A stretch of 64,000 bases of DNA. It comes from GWE2-40-63 sp050251815 (lineage in GTDB: Bacteria; Bacteroidota; Bacteroidia; Bacteroidales; SZUA-534). The stretch spans positions 1 through 64,000 of the forward strand of contig JBFWMB010000005.1 in the NCBI GenBank assembly GCA_050251815.1, written 5' to 3'. A program made the position numbers and the translations under genes. Under the pieces are notes generated by a model, which saw nothing but the letters and a program-made list of their open reading frames with translations, was not told the DNA's origin and searched no databases. Positions 34,972 to 43,629 of the stretch are shown in pieces; positions within the stretch are counted from its first letter, which is position 1, and the number at the start of each line of letters is the position of its first letter.

Positions 34972-35964
34972 ATGAGATTCTTACTTATAACCCTGATTGT
35001 ACCTATTTTAATAAGTAGCTGTACCCAAAAACCCACGTACATAAAAAACGAAGGGTATGTTTTTGGAACTACCTATCATTTTACTTACGAAAGCCAAACC
35101 AATTACGAACCGGAACTTAAAGCACTTTTGAACGAATTTAACCGCTCGCTGAGTACATACGACCCAAATTCCATCATTAGTCGCATAAATAAAAACGATA
35201 CCACCGTGGTTGCCGATTCGTTCTTTATGCAATGCTTCGAAAAGTCGATGGAGATTTCTAAAATCACCGATGGGGCTTTTGATTTAACCGTGGCTCCTGT
35301 GGTTAATGCCTGGGGTTTTGGTTTCGATGAATCGAAAAAAGCCGACTCAGCACTTATTGACAGCCTGATGCGCTCTGTGGGTTACGAAAAAGTAGTGCTT
35401 AAAAATAAAAAAATAATCAAGCAATTTGCGGGAACCATGCTCGATGCAAGCGCTGTTGCCAAAGGTCAGGGCGTTGATGTAGCCGCTGGCTATCTCGAAA
35501 AACAAGGCATCCTGAATTACATGGTCGAAATTGGTGGCGAGGTTCGCGTAAAAGGAACCAATGCAAGCGGAACCTACTGGAAAATCGGAATCGACAAACC
35601 CATTGAAGACCCTACGGCAAGTAATCGGGAATTGCAGGATGTTGTATTACTCACAAATAAAAGCATGGCCACTTCGGGCAACTACCGGCAATTTTATGAA
35701 AAAGACGGGATGATTTATTCGCACACCATCAATCCTAAAACCGGTTATCCGGCCCGTAACAGTTTATTAAGTGCATCGGTAATTGCTGCTGATTGCATGA
35801 CTGCCGATGCCTTTGCTACCGCCTTTATGGTGATGGGCATCGATAAAAGCATTGCTTTAAGCAAAGACCTCGATTACCTGGAAGTGTATTTTATTTATGC
35901 CGACTCAAGTAATACCATGCAGACTTTTGCATCGGAAAAGTTTAAGGAGCTTATTGCAAGGTAA
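34972..35964 (+). CDS. apbE: FAD:protein FMN transferase
   Basis: Lipoprotein that attaches FMN to the Thr of SGAT-type sites in NqrB and NqrC. 330 residues with signal peptide and lipobox ISSCTQ. Landmarks: YVFGTTYHFTYES, FDLTVAPVVNAWGFGF, LDASAVAKGQGVDVAAGYLE, YMVEIGGEVRVKGTNASG, YSHTINPKTGYPARNSLLSA and ADCMTADAFATAFMVMG (Mg/FAD site). Gene order nqrF-apbE agrees with its job. It is behind the nqr terminator, so it is read by read-through or a weak promoter of its own. Confidence 0.96.
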   Translation: MRFLLITLIVPILISSCTQKPTYIKNEGYVFGTTYHFTYESQTNYEPELKALLNEFNRSLSTYDPNSIISRINKNDTTVVADSFFMQCFEKSMEISKITDGAFDLTVAPVVNAWGFGFDESKKADSALIDSLMRSVGYEKVVLKNKKIIKQFAGTMLDASAVAKGQGVDVAAGYLEKQGILNYMVEIGGEVRVKGTNASGTYWKIGIDKPIEDPTASNRELQDVVLLTNKSMATSGNYRQFYEKDGMIYSHTINPKTGYPARNSLLSASVIAADCMTADAFATAFMVMGIDKSIALSKDLDYLEVYFIYADSSNTMQTFASEKFKELIAR

Positions 35965-35984
35965 TATACTTTTGAATTCAAAAC

Positions 35985-36083
35985 AGGTACTTACCAAATT
36001 TAAAAAGGTTCTTACCAATTTAAAAATAGGTCTGGACTAATTTCAAAAAAGGTGCGGAAAAATTTTAAAATAGGTACTTAAGT
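35985..36083. repeat. Second 22-bp-period array, degenerate
   Basis: AGGT-starting 12-mers begin at 35985, 36006, 36028, 36050 and 36072 (AGGTACTTACCA, AGGTTCTTACCA, AGGTCTGGACTA, AGGTGCGGAAAA, AGGTACTTAAGT), spaced 21, 22, 22 and 22 bases with AT-rich spacers such as ATTTAAAAAT. A weak sixth unit may start near 36093. Cores, spacer composition and period are those of the array at 8121-8286, but symmetry is poorer. It starts 20 bases after the apbE stop. Confidence 0.7.
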
Positions 36084-36141
36084 AATTTTACAAGGACCCA
36101 ATCGGTTTCAATTTATCCCCTGCAATTTTTACAGAAAAAAA

Positions 36142-36164
36142 TAGCGCAATAAAAAATTGCGCTA
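36142..36164. terminator. Hairpin between apbE and the NqrM-like gene
   Basis: TAGCGCAAT (36142-36150), AAAAA loop, ATTGCGCTA (36156-36164): a perfect 9-bp stem between convergent genes. T-richness on the minus side (TTTTTTTCTG) favours the NqrM-like gene. Confidence 0.65.
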
Positions 36165-36190
36165 CGATTATATAAAAAAATCGATTTAGC

Positions 36191-36358
36191 TTACGATTCG
36201 CAGCTGCTAACGCAACTTCCTGTTTTTCCATCGGGACCGGGAATGGAGCAGCCGCACGATTTTTTTAATTCACGCCCCTCTTTACGGCTTAAGGTAACGG
36301 CAAACAGGCCACCCATCACTAAGGCAAGTATGGCAATGGTTACAAATATCTGAAACAT
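36191..36358 (-). CDS. NqrM-like small Cys-rich membrane protein
   Basis: A 55-residue protein, ATG at 36358. One membrane helix (FVTIAILALVMGGLFAVTL) is followed by a positively charged turn and a Cys cluster: KKSCGCSIPGPDGKTGSC and then SSCES, four Cys in all. NqrM, required for loading iron into the NqrD/E centre, is a small single-helix protein with conserved Cys; topology, Cys pattern and location right beside nqr and apbE fit, although the sequence is shorter than proteobacterial NqrM. It is convergent with apbE. Confidence 0.65.
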   Translation of the reverse strand: MFQIFVTIAILALVMGGLFAVTLSRKEGRELKKSCGCSIPGPDGKTGSCVSSCES

Positions 36359-36419
36359 GTTTTTTTGTTTTAAAGTTATACCTGGTAAAGGAATAAACCC
36401 TGAAATTGTTTAGCAGAAC

Positions 36420-36641
36420 CTACTCTTTTACCACCGATAAACGTTTAAAACGCAATTCTTCTTTAACCTTTTTCTGTTCCAGCTTGTCCATGGTTTTGGC
36501 ACAAACAATGCCCAACTTGCGCATATCGCGGTTGTGGCCCACATGCGTTTCCGGAAAACGCTTCTTCCTGAAAACAATATTAAATGCCATACCCAAAAAC
36601 GCCAGTCCCAACAATGCTATAGCAAGAAGCACAATTTCCAT
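36420..36641 (-). CDS. Small membrane protein of unknown function
   Basis: 73 residues: one N-terminal membrane helix (MEIVLLAIALLGLAFLGMAF) followed by a basic cytoplasmic tail with NIVFRKKRFPETHVGHNRDM and one Cys. It lies 61 bases upstream of the NqrM-like gene on the same strand, so the two are likely a small operon linked to Na+-NQR assembly (inference). I do not recognise the family with certainty. Confidence 0.65.
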   Translation of the reverse strand: MEIVLLAIALLGLAFLGMAFNIVFRKKRFPETHVGHNRDMRKLGIVCAKTMDKLEQKKVKEELRFKRLSVVKE

Positions 36642-36868
36642 AGTTTCAAATTTATAGTGAATTAAACCTGTAAAAAAAAACCAACCTGTTTACATTGGTG
36701 ATGCAAAGATAAAAAAAGTTCATGCTTTCAAAACATGTTTTTTGCAATGAACAATCAGAAAACATAACCGTTCTACAAGCGAAATTTAACGTAACCTTTG
36801 CTTCTTAATAAAACATTCAGGATTGGCATTCAATGTTTTAAAAGTTTAAAGACGAAAACACAAATATT

Positions 36869-39292
36869 ATGAGTACTACAAATAAAGCGTTACAGGGTAT
36901 AGGATTGACAAAGGATGAAGTATTAAGTGATTACAAACTGGCACTCATTAGCCGTAACGTAAGTATTATTGGCCGTCGCGAAGTGTTGACCGGAAAAGCC
37001 AAATTTGGAATCTTTGGCGACGGAAAAGAAATTCCCCAACTGGCTATGGCCAGGCAATTTAAAAATGGTGACTGGCGATCGGGTTACTACCGCGACCAAA
37101 CCTTTATGTTTGCCACAGGCATGTCATCGCCTTTTGAATTCTTTGCCCAATTGTACGGCGACACCAACCTGGAGAACAACCCAAGCAATGCCGGCCGCTC
37201 ATTCAACAACCACTGGGGAACCCGCATAATCGATAACGAAGGCAACTGGATTGACCAAACCCAATCAAAAAATACAGCTGCCGATTTATCGCCCACAGCC
37301 GGACAAATGCCCCGGCTTATTGGATTGGGCTACGCCTCGAAACTTTACCGAAACAATCCCGAATTAAAAGGCCTTAAAAAGTTTTCAGTCAACGGAAACG
37401 AAGTAGCTTTTGGTACCATTGGCGATGCCAGCACATCGGAAGGTCATTTTTTTGAAACACTAAATGCTGCCGGAGTATTACAGATTCCCCTGGCTGTTTC
37501 GGTTTGGGACGATGGGTACGGAATTTCCGTTTCGAAAAAATACCAAACCACCAAGGAAAGCATCTCCGAACTTTTGTCCGGGATGGAACCTACTGCTGAC
37601 AAAAAAGGGGTTAAAATTTATAAAGCTAAAGGCTGGAATTATCCGGAATTAATTACTATTTACAAAGAAGGCATTGAACAGTGCCGTACCAATCATCAGC
37701 CCACACTGTTCCATATCGAAGAAATTACCCAGCCGCAGGGCCATTCCACATCGGGTTCGCACGAGCGTTACAAATCGAATAAACGACTCGAATGGGAAAA
37801 AGCATACGACGGTATTGCCCAAATGCGCTTGTGGCTGCTCAACGAAAAAATTGCCAACGAGTCAGAATTAACAACCATTGAAAAAGAAGCCGAAACCGTG
37901 GCCAAAGAGGCCCGGAAAAAAGCCTGGAAAGCGTTTACCGAGCCCATAATCAAAGAAAAAGAATTGTTGCTTTCCATCATCGAAAAGCGTAACTGCCAAT
38001 GCAAAACCGAGGGGATTGACAAGGTAGCTTATTACGCCAATCAGTTGCGCAACATTTCGTTTCCCATTCGTAAAGACAATTTTGCCACGGCAAAAAAGAT
38101 ACTGCGCCACGTTTGTTCCGATTGCAGCATCCGTAAAGACTTGCAGGCAGAATTAACCCAATGGCTTAGCCGGAATTATGCCGAAAACCAGGAACGCTAC
38201 AGCACCTTTTTACATAACGAACACAGCAAATCGGCACTTAAAGTGAATGCGGTGCCTGCCCTTTATTCCGACAGTTCGCCCCTGGTAAATGGCCGCGAAA
38301 TTCTCCGCGATAACTACCATGTACTCTTCCAAAAGGAACCCCGGCTGGTAATTTTTGGTGAAGATACCGGAAAAATCGGCGGTGTAAACCAAACGCTTGA
38401 AGGCTTGCAGGAAAAGTTCGGTGAACTGCGGATTACCGATACCGGAATACGTGAAACAACCATCATCGGCCAGGGAATTGGACTGGCTATGCGTGGATTG
38501 CGCCCCATTGCTGAGATTCAATACTTCGATTATATTTTGTATGGGTTACAAACCATGAGCGACGACCTGGCTACATTAAGCTGGCGTACCAAAGGCGGAC
38601 AAATTGCCCCGCTAATCATCAGCACTCGAGGCCATCGCCTCGAAGGAATCTGGCATTCGGGCTCACCATTAAGTATGGTTATTAATTCAATCCGTGGAAT
38701 TTATGTTTGTACACCCCGCAACATGACTCAGGCTGCCGGAATGTACAACACACTGCTCGAGGGCGAAGACCCGGCCTTGGTAATTGAACCCCTAAACGGA
38801 TACCGCCTAAAAGAAAAGCGTCCCGACAACCTGGGTGAATTCAAAATTCCTTTGGGAAAACCTGAAATATTAAATTCAGGAAACGATGTTACCCTGGTAA
38901 CCTATGGCTCATGTGTGCGCATTGCCGAAGATGCGGTGGAACAGCTGAAAGAGTTTAATATTTCGGTCGATTTGATTGATGTGCAAACCCTGCTCCCTTT
39001 CGATTTGGATCAAGTGATTGTTGAATCGATAAAAAAGACTGGAAAAGTTGTGTTCTTTGACGAAGATGTACCCGGAGGTGCCACAGCCTACATGATGAAA
39101 AAAGTGCTGGAAGATCAGAAAGCTTATTTCTATCTGGATGCAGCCCCGAAAACACTTTGCGCAAAAGACCACCGACCGGCTTATGGAACCGATGGCGATT
39201 ACATTTCGAATCCGAATGCTGAAGATGTTTTTGAAACCATCTATAATATGATGCATGAAACCAATCCAGTAAAATTCCCAACTCTTTACTGA
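36869..39292 (+). CDS. Fused 2-oxoacid dehydrogenase E1 (alpha-beta)
   Basis: 807 residues joining an E1-alpha half (about 1-400) and an E1-beta half (about 460-800) of the branched-chain/pyruvate dehydrogenase type, using thiamine diphosphate. Alpha half: GDWRSGYYRDQTFMFATGMS, GQMPRLIGLGYASKLYR, and the ThDP motif AFGTIGDASTSEGHFFETLN ... VWDDGYGISV, where the usual GDG/NN is GDA/DD. Beta half: LVIFGEDTGKIGGVNQTLEG, RITDTGIRETTIIGQGIGLA, RPIAEIQYFDYILYG and TYGSCVRIAEDAVEQL. No E2 or E3 gene is next to it. Fused E1 of this kind is common in Bacteroidota; the preferred oxoacid is not deducible. Confidence 0.92.
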   Translation: MSTTNKALQGIGLTKDEVLSDYKLALISRNVSIIGRREVLTGKAKFGIFGDGKEIPQLAMARQFKNGDWRSGYYRDQTFMFATGMSSPFEFFAQLYGDTNLENNPSNAGRSFNNHWGTRIIDNEGNWIDQTQSKNTAADLSPTAGQMPRLIGLGYASKLYRNNPELKGLKKFSVNGNEVAFGTIGDASTSEGHFFETLNAAGVLQIPLAVSVWDDGYGISVSKKYQTTKESISELLSGMEPTADKKGVKIYKAKGWNYPELITIYKEGIEQCRTNHQPTLFHIEEITQPQGHSTSGSHERYKSNKRLEWEKAYDGIAQMRLWLLNEKIANESELTTIEKEAETVAKEARKKAWKAFTEPIIKEKELLLSIIEKRNCQCKTEGIDKVAYYANQLRNISFPIRKDNFATAKKILRHVCSDCSIRKDLQAELTQWLSRNYAENQERYSTFLHNEHSKSALKVNAVPALYSDSSPLVNGREILRDNYHVLFQKEPRLVIFGEDTGKIGGVNQTLEGLQEKFGELRITDTGIRETTIIGQGIGLAMRGLRPIAEIQYFDYILYGLQTMSDDLATLSWRTKGGQIAPLIISTRGHRLEGIWHSGSPLSMVINSIRGIYVCTPRNMTQAAGMYNTLLEGEDPALVIEPLNGYRLKEKRPDNLGEFKIPLGKPEILNSGNDVTLVTYGSCVRIAEDAVEQLKEFNISVDLIDVQTLLPFDLDQVIVESIKKTGKVVFFDEDVPGGATAYMMKKVLEDQKAYFYLDAAPKTLCAKDHRPAYGTDGDYISNPNAEDVFETIYNMMHETNPVKFPTLY

Positions 39293-41203
39293 TTAAGCCG
39301 TATCGGTTTTTTTCCCTAGAAGCTTGACCAGAAAGAACAGCACTACAATTCCGGCCGGAAAGGTTATCCACGATGGAATTCCCATGGCTCCGGGTAAAAC
39401 GCCAATAAAAGCAGCCACTGCACCCACAGTAAGTGCATAGGGCATTTGCGTACGCACGTGTTCTATGTGCGGACATTGGCTGGCCAGGGAGCTTAGAATT
39501 GTTGTATCGGAAATGGGAGAACAATGATCGCCCAAAACCGAACCGGCTAACACATTGGCTACCACATTATAAAAAATAGCCAGTGAATTATCGTGGGTAA
39601 AGCTAAATTCCTGAGTTATCAGCCAGGTTGCCGGCAGCAAAAGCGGATACAGAATAGCCATGGTTCCCCATGACGAACCCGTACTAAATGCCACCAGAGC
39701 GGCCAAAATAAAAGTTATCAATGGGACCAAAACCGGCGAAAGGCTGGCTTCGACAATCAGGTTTGAAATAAAACTGGCGGTGTGCATATGTTCTGTTACC
39801 AGGGCAATACTCCAGGCCAGTACCAGAATTACAATGGCAGTTAACATGGTCTTATAACCTTCGACCAGGCTATCGATAGTTTCAGAAAGGGATAATAGTT
39901 TTTGACCCACAGTTAATACTATGGCAACTCCGGCAGCCAGTAACGACGACCAGAGCAATGCCTTGTAAGAATCGGAATTGCCAATAATTGTCGATAATTT
40001 TGTTGCCCACGAAATCTCAGAATTAGCTACCAATTGGGCATCCCAACCAGTATACAATAATCCGGTAATGGTTCCCACAATTACAACAAATACGGGAATA
40101 GCCGCATTATACCAGCGGGGCTTAATAAAACTACTTTCACTATTATCAATGCCAGACTCATTTTCCGTTGAAAGGGTATTTCGGGCGTTAATTTCGGCAA
40201 AATACATAAGCCCGTAATCGACTCTGCGATAAATCAGAAAAAAGATAAAAACCAGGGTGAACACCGGATAAAAAGAATAGGCCAGCGAATTAAAAAACAC
40301 TTCGTACGGTGACAGGTTTAATCCGATGTGGGATATTCCCGATTGAATGTAACTCAGTTCAGCACCAATCCAAGTGGTAACAAAAGCTATGGCCGCTACA
40401 GGAGCAGCAGTACTATCGACAATATAAGCCAGTTTCTGCCGCGATATTTTTAAACGATCGGTAACGGGCCGCATGGTATTTCCAACAACCAGGGTATTGG
40501 CATAATCGTCGAAAAAAATGGCAATGCCCAGCAACCAGGTAACCAGTTGACCTGAACGGGCTGTTGTAGCATATTTTGTTAATTTATTTACCACACCCTG
40601 CATTCCACCGTTTTTAGTAATTATAGCCACCATGCCCCCTATCATCATCGAAAAAACAATAATGGCAATATGCCCGGGATCGCGCAAGGAATCAATAATA
40701 TATGTATCGATAATTGATAAAAACCCTTTAGGAATCCCAAGCCAAACAGAACCTGTTTGGTAGGTGAATATAATAGATGTGCCAACCAGTATTCCGGTGA
40801 TTAATGAGGTAATTACCTCGCGAAACATAAGTGCCATCAATATGGCAATTAAAGGTGGTAGTATTGAAAGCCAGAGCGGAATAGGGTTTACAGGAATGCT
40901 TAGCTGATGCTCAGTAATTAGAATTTCACATTTTTTAGTAAACTTATGGTTTAGTGAGCCCTGTCCATTAACCAAATCAATCCGATAGACTATATTATCA
41001 ATACTAACATCCAGAAACAAAAGCGAATCGGCGGGGTAAGTTTTAAAAACTAATTCAGTTTCAATTCCTTTAACAAGAATATCAGGCATAGTAACTGAAA
41101 CCCGATTGTTTTGTCCAAACAAATTACCCGTAAGCAAAAGGCCGACAGCAAGTATAATTCCGATTCCCAACTTTTTTGAACTAAAATGTGGATAAAATAC
41201 CAT
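39293..41203 (-). CDS. NhaC-type Na+/H+ antiporter with N-terminal extracytoplasmic domain
   Basis: 636 residues. The C-terminal ~510 residues are an NhaC-family antiporter with about 11-12 helices (MIGGMVAIITKNGGMQGVVN, FDDYANTLVVGNTMRPVTDR, KLAYIVDSTAAPVAAIAFVT, FSTGSSWGTMAILYPLLLP, GDHCSPISDTTILSSLASQC). Unusually, a signal-like helix and ~90 periplasmic beta-rich residues (NNRVSVTMPDILVKGIETEL) come first. It would couple to the Na+ gradient made by NQR (inference). Its stop abuts the stop of the E1 gene with no spacer. It follows the Wzc gene by 5 bases, so it may be read from the polysaccharide promoter. Confidence 0.9.
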   Translation of the reverse strand: MVFYPHFSSKKLGIGIILAVGLLLTGNLFGQNNRVSVTMPDILVKGIETELVFKTYPADSLLFLDVSIDNIVYRIDLVNGQGSLNHKFTKKCEILITEHQLSIPVNPIPLWLSILPPLIAILMALMFREVITSLITGILVGTSIIFTYQTGSVWLGIPKGFLSIIDTYIIDSLRDPGHIAIIVFSMMIGGMVAIITKNGGMQGVVNKLTKYATTARSGQLVTWLLGIAIFFDDYANTLVVGNTMRPVTDRLKISRQKLAYIVDSTAAPVAAIAFVTTWIGAELSYIQSGISHIGLNLSPYEVFFNSLAYSFYPVFTLVFIFFLIYRRVDYGLMYFAEINARNTLSTENESGIDNSESSFIKPRWYNAAIPVFVVIVGTITGLLYTGWDAQLVANSEISWATKLSTIIGNSDSYKALLWSSLLAAGVAIVLTVGQKLLSLSETIDSLVEGYKTMLTAIVILVLAWSIALVTEHMHTASFISNLIVEASLSPVLVPLITFILAALVAFSTGSSWGTMAILYPLLLPATWLITQEFSFTHDNSLAIFYNVVANVLAGSVLGDHCSPISDTTILSSLASQCPHIEHVRTQMPYALTVGAVAAFIGVLPGAMGIPSWITFPAGIVVLFFLVKLLGKKTDTA

Positions 41204-41208
41204 GTATC

Positions 41209-43626
41209 TTAGTTTTTTAGGAACCTGTTTTTTAAAGCGGTAAATAGCGATTTGCTTTCCTCATCGTCGTCGTAATAACCAGAACCGTAGCCGTAGCCAT
41301 AACCGTAACCATAGCCGTAACCGTAGCCATAACCGTAGCCATAGCCATATTTTTTCCCGTAATAGCCCGGTACTTTCACATCGTTTATTAAAATGTTAAA
41401 ATCGGGTATATTGGGTTTCTCGTTCAAATCGTTAATCAGGTCGAGTACATCTTTATGTGAATAGTTCTGGCGAATAACAAACACATTGACGTCAGAAAAC
41501 TGTGCAAACAATAAAGCATCAGATACCAAAGCAATGGGAGGTGTGTCGACTACAATAAAATCGAAATTTGCACGGGCGTAAGTAACAAAATCAATCAGCG
41601 CCTGCGTTTCGAGCAAGCGGGCCGGATTTGGCGGAACCGGTCCTGAAACCACTACCGATAAACCTTCAACCGAAGTGGGCACAATGATATCTTCAATTTT
41701 TTCTTTCCCGATTAAGTAAGAACTTAATCCAATGGTATTTTCAATATCGAAATGTCGGTGAATCCGCGGTTTACGTAAATCCATTCCCACCAGCAGGGTT
41801 TTCTTTCCGGTTAAGGCAATAATAGACGCCAGGTTTAGCGAGCAAAAAGTTTTGCCCTCACCACTAATGGTTGAGGTAACGGTAATTACTTTTGCATCCT
41901 CTTTCAACAACAAATATTGCAGGTTTGTTTTTATGGTTCGGAACGATTCGGAAATGGCTGATTTCGGGTTATCGACCACCACCAGTTCTGTTTGCTTGCT
42001 GTTATGGCCCACTACTCCAAGAATAGGCGCTTTGGTTCGTTCTTCCACATCTTTTTTCGACAATATCTTATTGTTGAAATAATCGCGAAGAATGATAATG
42101 AGGAAAGGAACAAACAAACCAATAACCAATGAAATCATGTAGTTTAGCCGGCTTTTGGGAGCAATTAGTGCAGCCTGTTCAACCCTTGCTTTATCGAGCA
42201 CTTTGGCACTGGGGATGTTTGAAGCCATGGTTATACCCGATTCTGCACGTTTTTCGAGCAGGTAGGTATAAATCTGATCGTTCAAATCGAATCGGCGCTG
42301 AATATTAATTAAGCGTCGCTCGTTCAAAGGCAGTTTTGCAATCTCAACATTTAACACCTTAATTCGTTGCGCTAAATCGTCAATGGCAATCTGGTTGGTT
42401 TGAATCAGATTCTTTACATTTTCTTCAATCATCTTGCGGACTTCGGCTGTTTTGGAATTTAAAATATCCAGTTTGGGATTGCTTTTTACCGATTGCAGCT
42501 GCAAACCCACGCGCTCGGCATTCAGACTGTTTAACTGCATTATCAGATTCACCAGCAATTGGTCGCGCACCCCGACCGATGTGGGAACAATTACATGTTC
42601 ATCATCGCGTTTGCTGTTCAGGTAATCGAGTAGGTATTTGTAATATTTCGATTCAATCAAAAGCACGGCCTTGTCCGATTCCAGTCGTTCAAACTGGTCG
42701 TAGAGGGTTTTTCCCTCCTGCGACAAATCGATAATGCGGTTTTCAGTTCTAAACGCCTGCAGGTTTCCTTCGGCCACACTCAACGAATCAACAACAGCAC
42801 TAATTTGCTCATCGATAAAATGGATGGTATTCAGGGCTATCTGGTTTTTTTCTTCCAATTCGGAACGAATAAACACCTCGGCCAATTTATTCAGGTAGCG
42901 GGCTTCCTTTTCGGCCACATAGCCGGTAGTTGAAAGCGTAAGTATGGTACCTTCCTCGTCGAACAAGCCAATGCCCAGTTTATTCCGGTATTGATTGGCC
43001 AGGTAATCGAGGTTATTTATGTAGAAATAATACTTGTCGGTGGTTGACTGATGAAAATTCTCCGGATTACGAATGGTGATATTAAAACTGAACCAATCGT
43101 TTTCAAATTGCTCGCCAAAACTTAATTCTTTTCTGATGGGTTGCTCGGCCTCTATTTCTAAAAGGTATGTATCGGCAGAAAGAATGCTAACATAAATTGG
43201 AACCCCATATTGCTGATAATGATCCGGATTAAGGTTTACCTGGAGGCGATCGGGGCGGTACAATTCCGGATCGCGAATGCGACCGATTCCATAGTAGGTT
43301 ATCTCAAAATCGAGTTCATCGAGCACGGTACGGTTTAAATCGAAGGAACGAAGTATACCAAAATTATTTTTAAGGTTGGTTCCCTGTTTAAACAATTCGA
43401 GTCCTTGAATCATCTCGTCGCTGTAATACGAATTGGAACCCATTTCGCGAATAAGCAAGGTTGAACTCACCTGAAATACCCGGTCGCTATAGCGATTAAT
43501 AAGATAAGCGGCCGAAACAGATACAAAAACAGCCAAGGCAAACCAATACCAATTGATTAGTATCTTAAAAATGTATTTTTTAATGTCGATGGTTTCCTCC
43601 TTGTAGATATCGTCGAACTCAGCCAT
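41209..43626 (-). CDS. Wzc-type polysaccharide co-polymerase and tyrosine autokinase
   Basis: 805 residues. Two membrane helices (about 27-45 and 500-520) enclose a large periplasmic Wzz domain with a coiled-coil region. The C-terminal BY-kinase has Walker A STISGEGKTFCSLNLA, Walker A' VGMDLRKPRIHRHF and Walker B FIVVDTPPIALVSD. The tail holds 11 Tyr-Gly dipeptides in a row (about 760-781) followed by GSGYYDDDEE, a long version of the Tyr cluster that such kinases autophosphorylate. Together with the Wza-like gene upstream (3-base gap) it forms an envelope polysaccharide export pair; no glycosyltransferases are in the window. Confidence 0.92.
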   Translation of the reverse strand: MAEFDDIYKEETIDIKKYIFKILINWYWFALAVFVSVSAAYLINRYSDRVFQVSSTLLIREMGSNSYYSDEMIQGLELFKQGTNLKNNFGILRSFDLNRTVLDELDFEITYYGIGRIRDPELYRPDRLQVNLNPDHYQQYGVPIYVSILSADTYLLEIEAEQPIRKELSFGEQFENDWFSFNITIRNPENFHQSTTDKYYFYINNLDYLANQYRNKLGIGLFDEEGTILTLSTTGYVAEKEARYLNKLAEVFIRSELEEKNQIALNTIHFIDEQISAVVDSLSVAEGNLQAFRTENRIIDLSQEGKTLYDQFERLESDKAVLLIESKYYKYLLDYLNSKRDDEHVIVPTSVGVRDQLLVNLIMQLNSLNAERVGLQLQSVKSNPKLDILNSKTAEVRKMIEENVKNLIQTNQIAIDDLAQRIKVLNVEIAKLPLNERRLINIQRRFDLNDQIYTYLLEKRAESGITMASNIPSAKVLDKARVEQAALIAPKSRLNYMISLVIGLFVPFLIIILRDYFNNKILSKKDVEERTKAPILGVVGHNSKQTELVVVDNPKSAISESFRTIKTNLQYLLLKEDAKVITVTSTISGEGKTFCSLNLASIIALTGKKTLLVGMDLRKPRIHRHFDIENTIGLSSYLIGKEKIEDIIVPTSVEGLSVVVSGPVPPNPARLLETQALIDFVTYARANFDFIVVDTPPIALVSDALLFAQFSDVNVFVIRQNYSHKDVLDLINDLNEKPNIPDFNILINDVKVPGYYGKKYGYGYGYGYGYGYGYGYGYGYGSGYYDDDEESKSLFTALKNRFLKN
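41284..41349 (-). repeat. Hexanucleotide tandem repeat coding for (Tyr-Gly)11
   Basis: 66 bases made of 11 six-base units (TA[T/C]GG[C/T] on the minus strand), mixed synonymous codons but constant dipeptide. In-frame gain or loss by slippage would change only the number of Tyr in the kinase tail. Confidence 0.85.
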
Positions 43627-43629
43627 AAT

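Noticed and set aside
41284..41349. Artefact of assembly in the hexamer tract
   Set aside because: Codons are mixed (TAT/TAC, GGC/GGT) and the frame continues on both sides into a normal BY-kinase tail, so a collapsed or invented repeat is unlikely, although the exact copy number is unsure.
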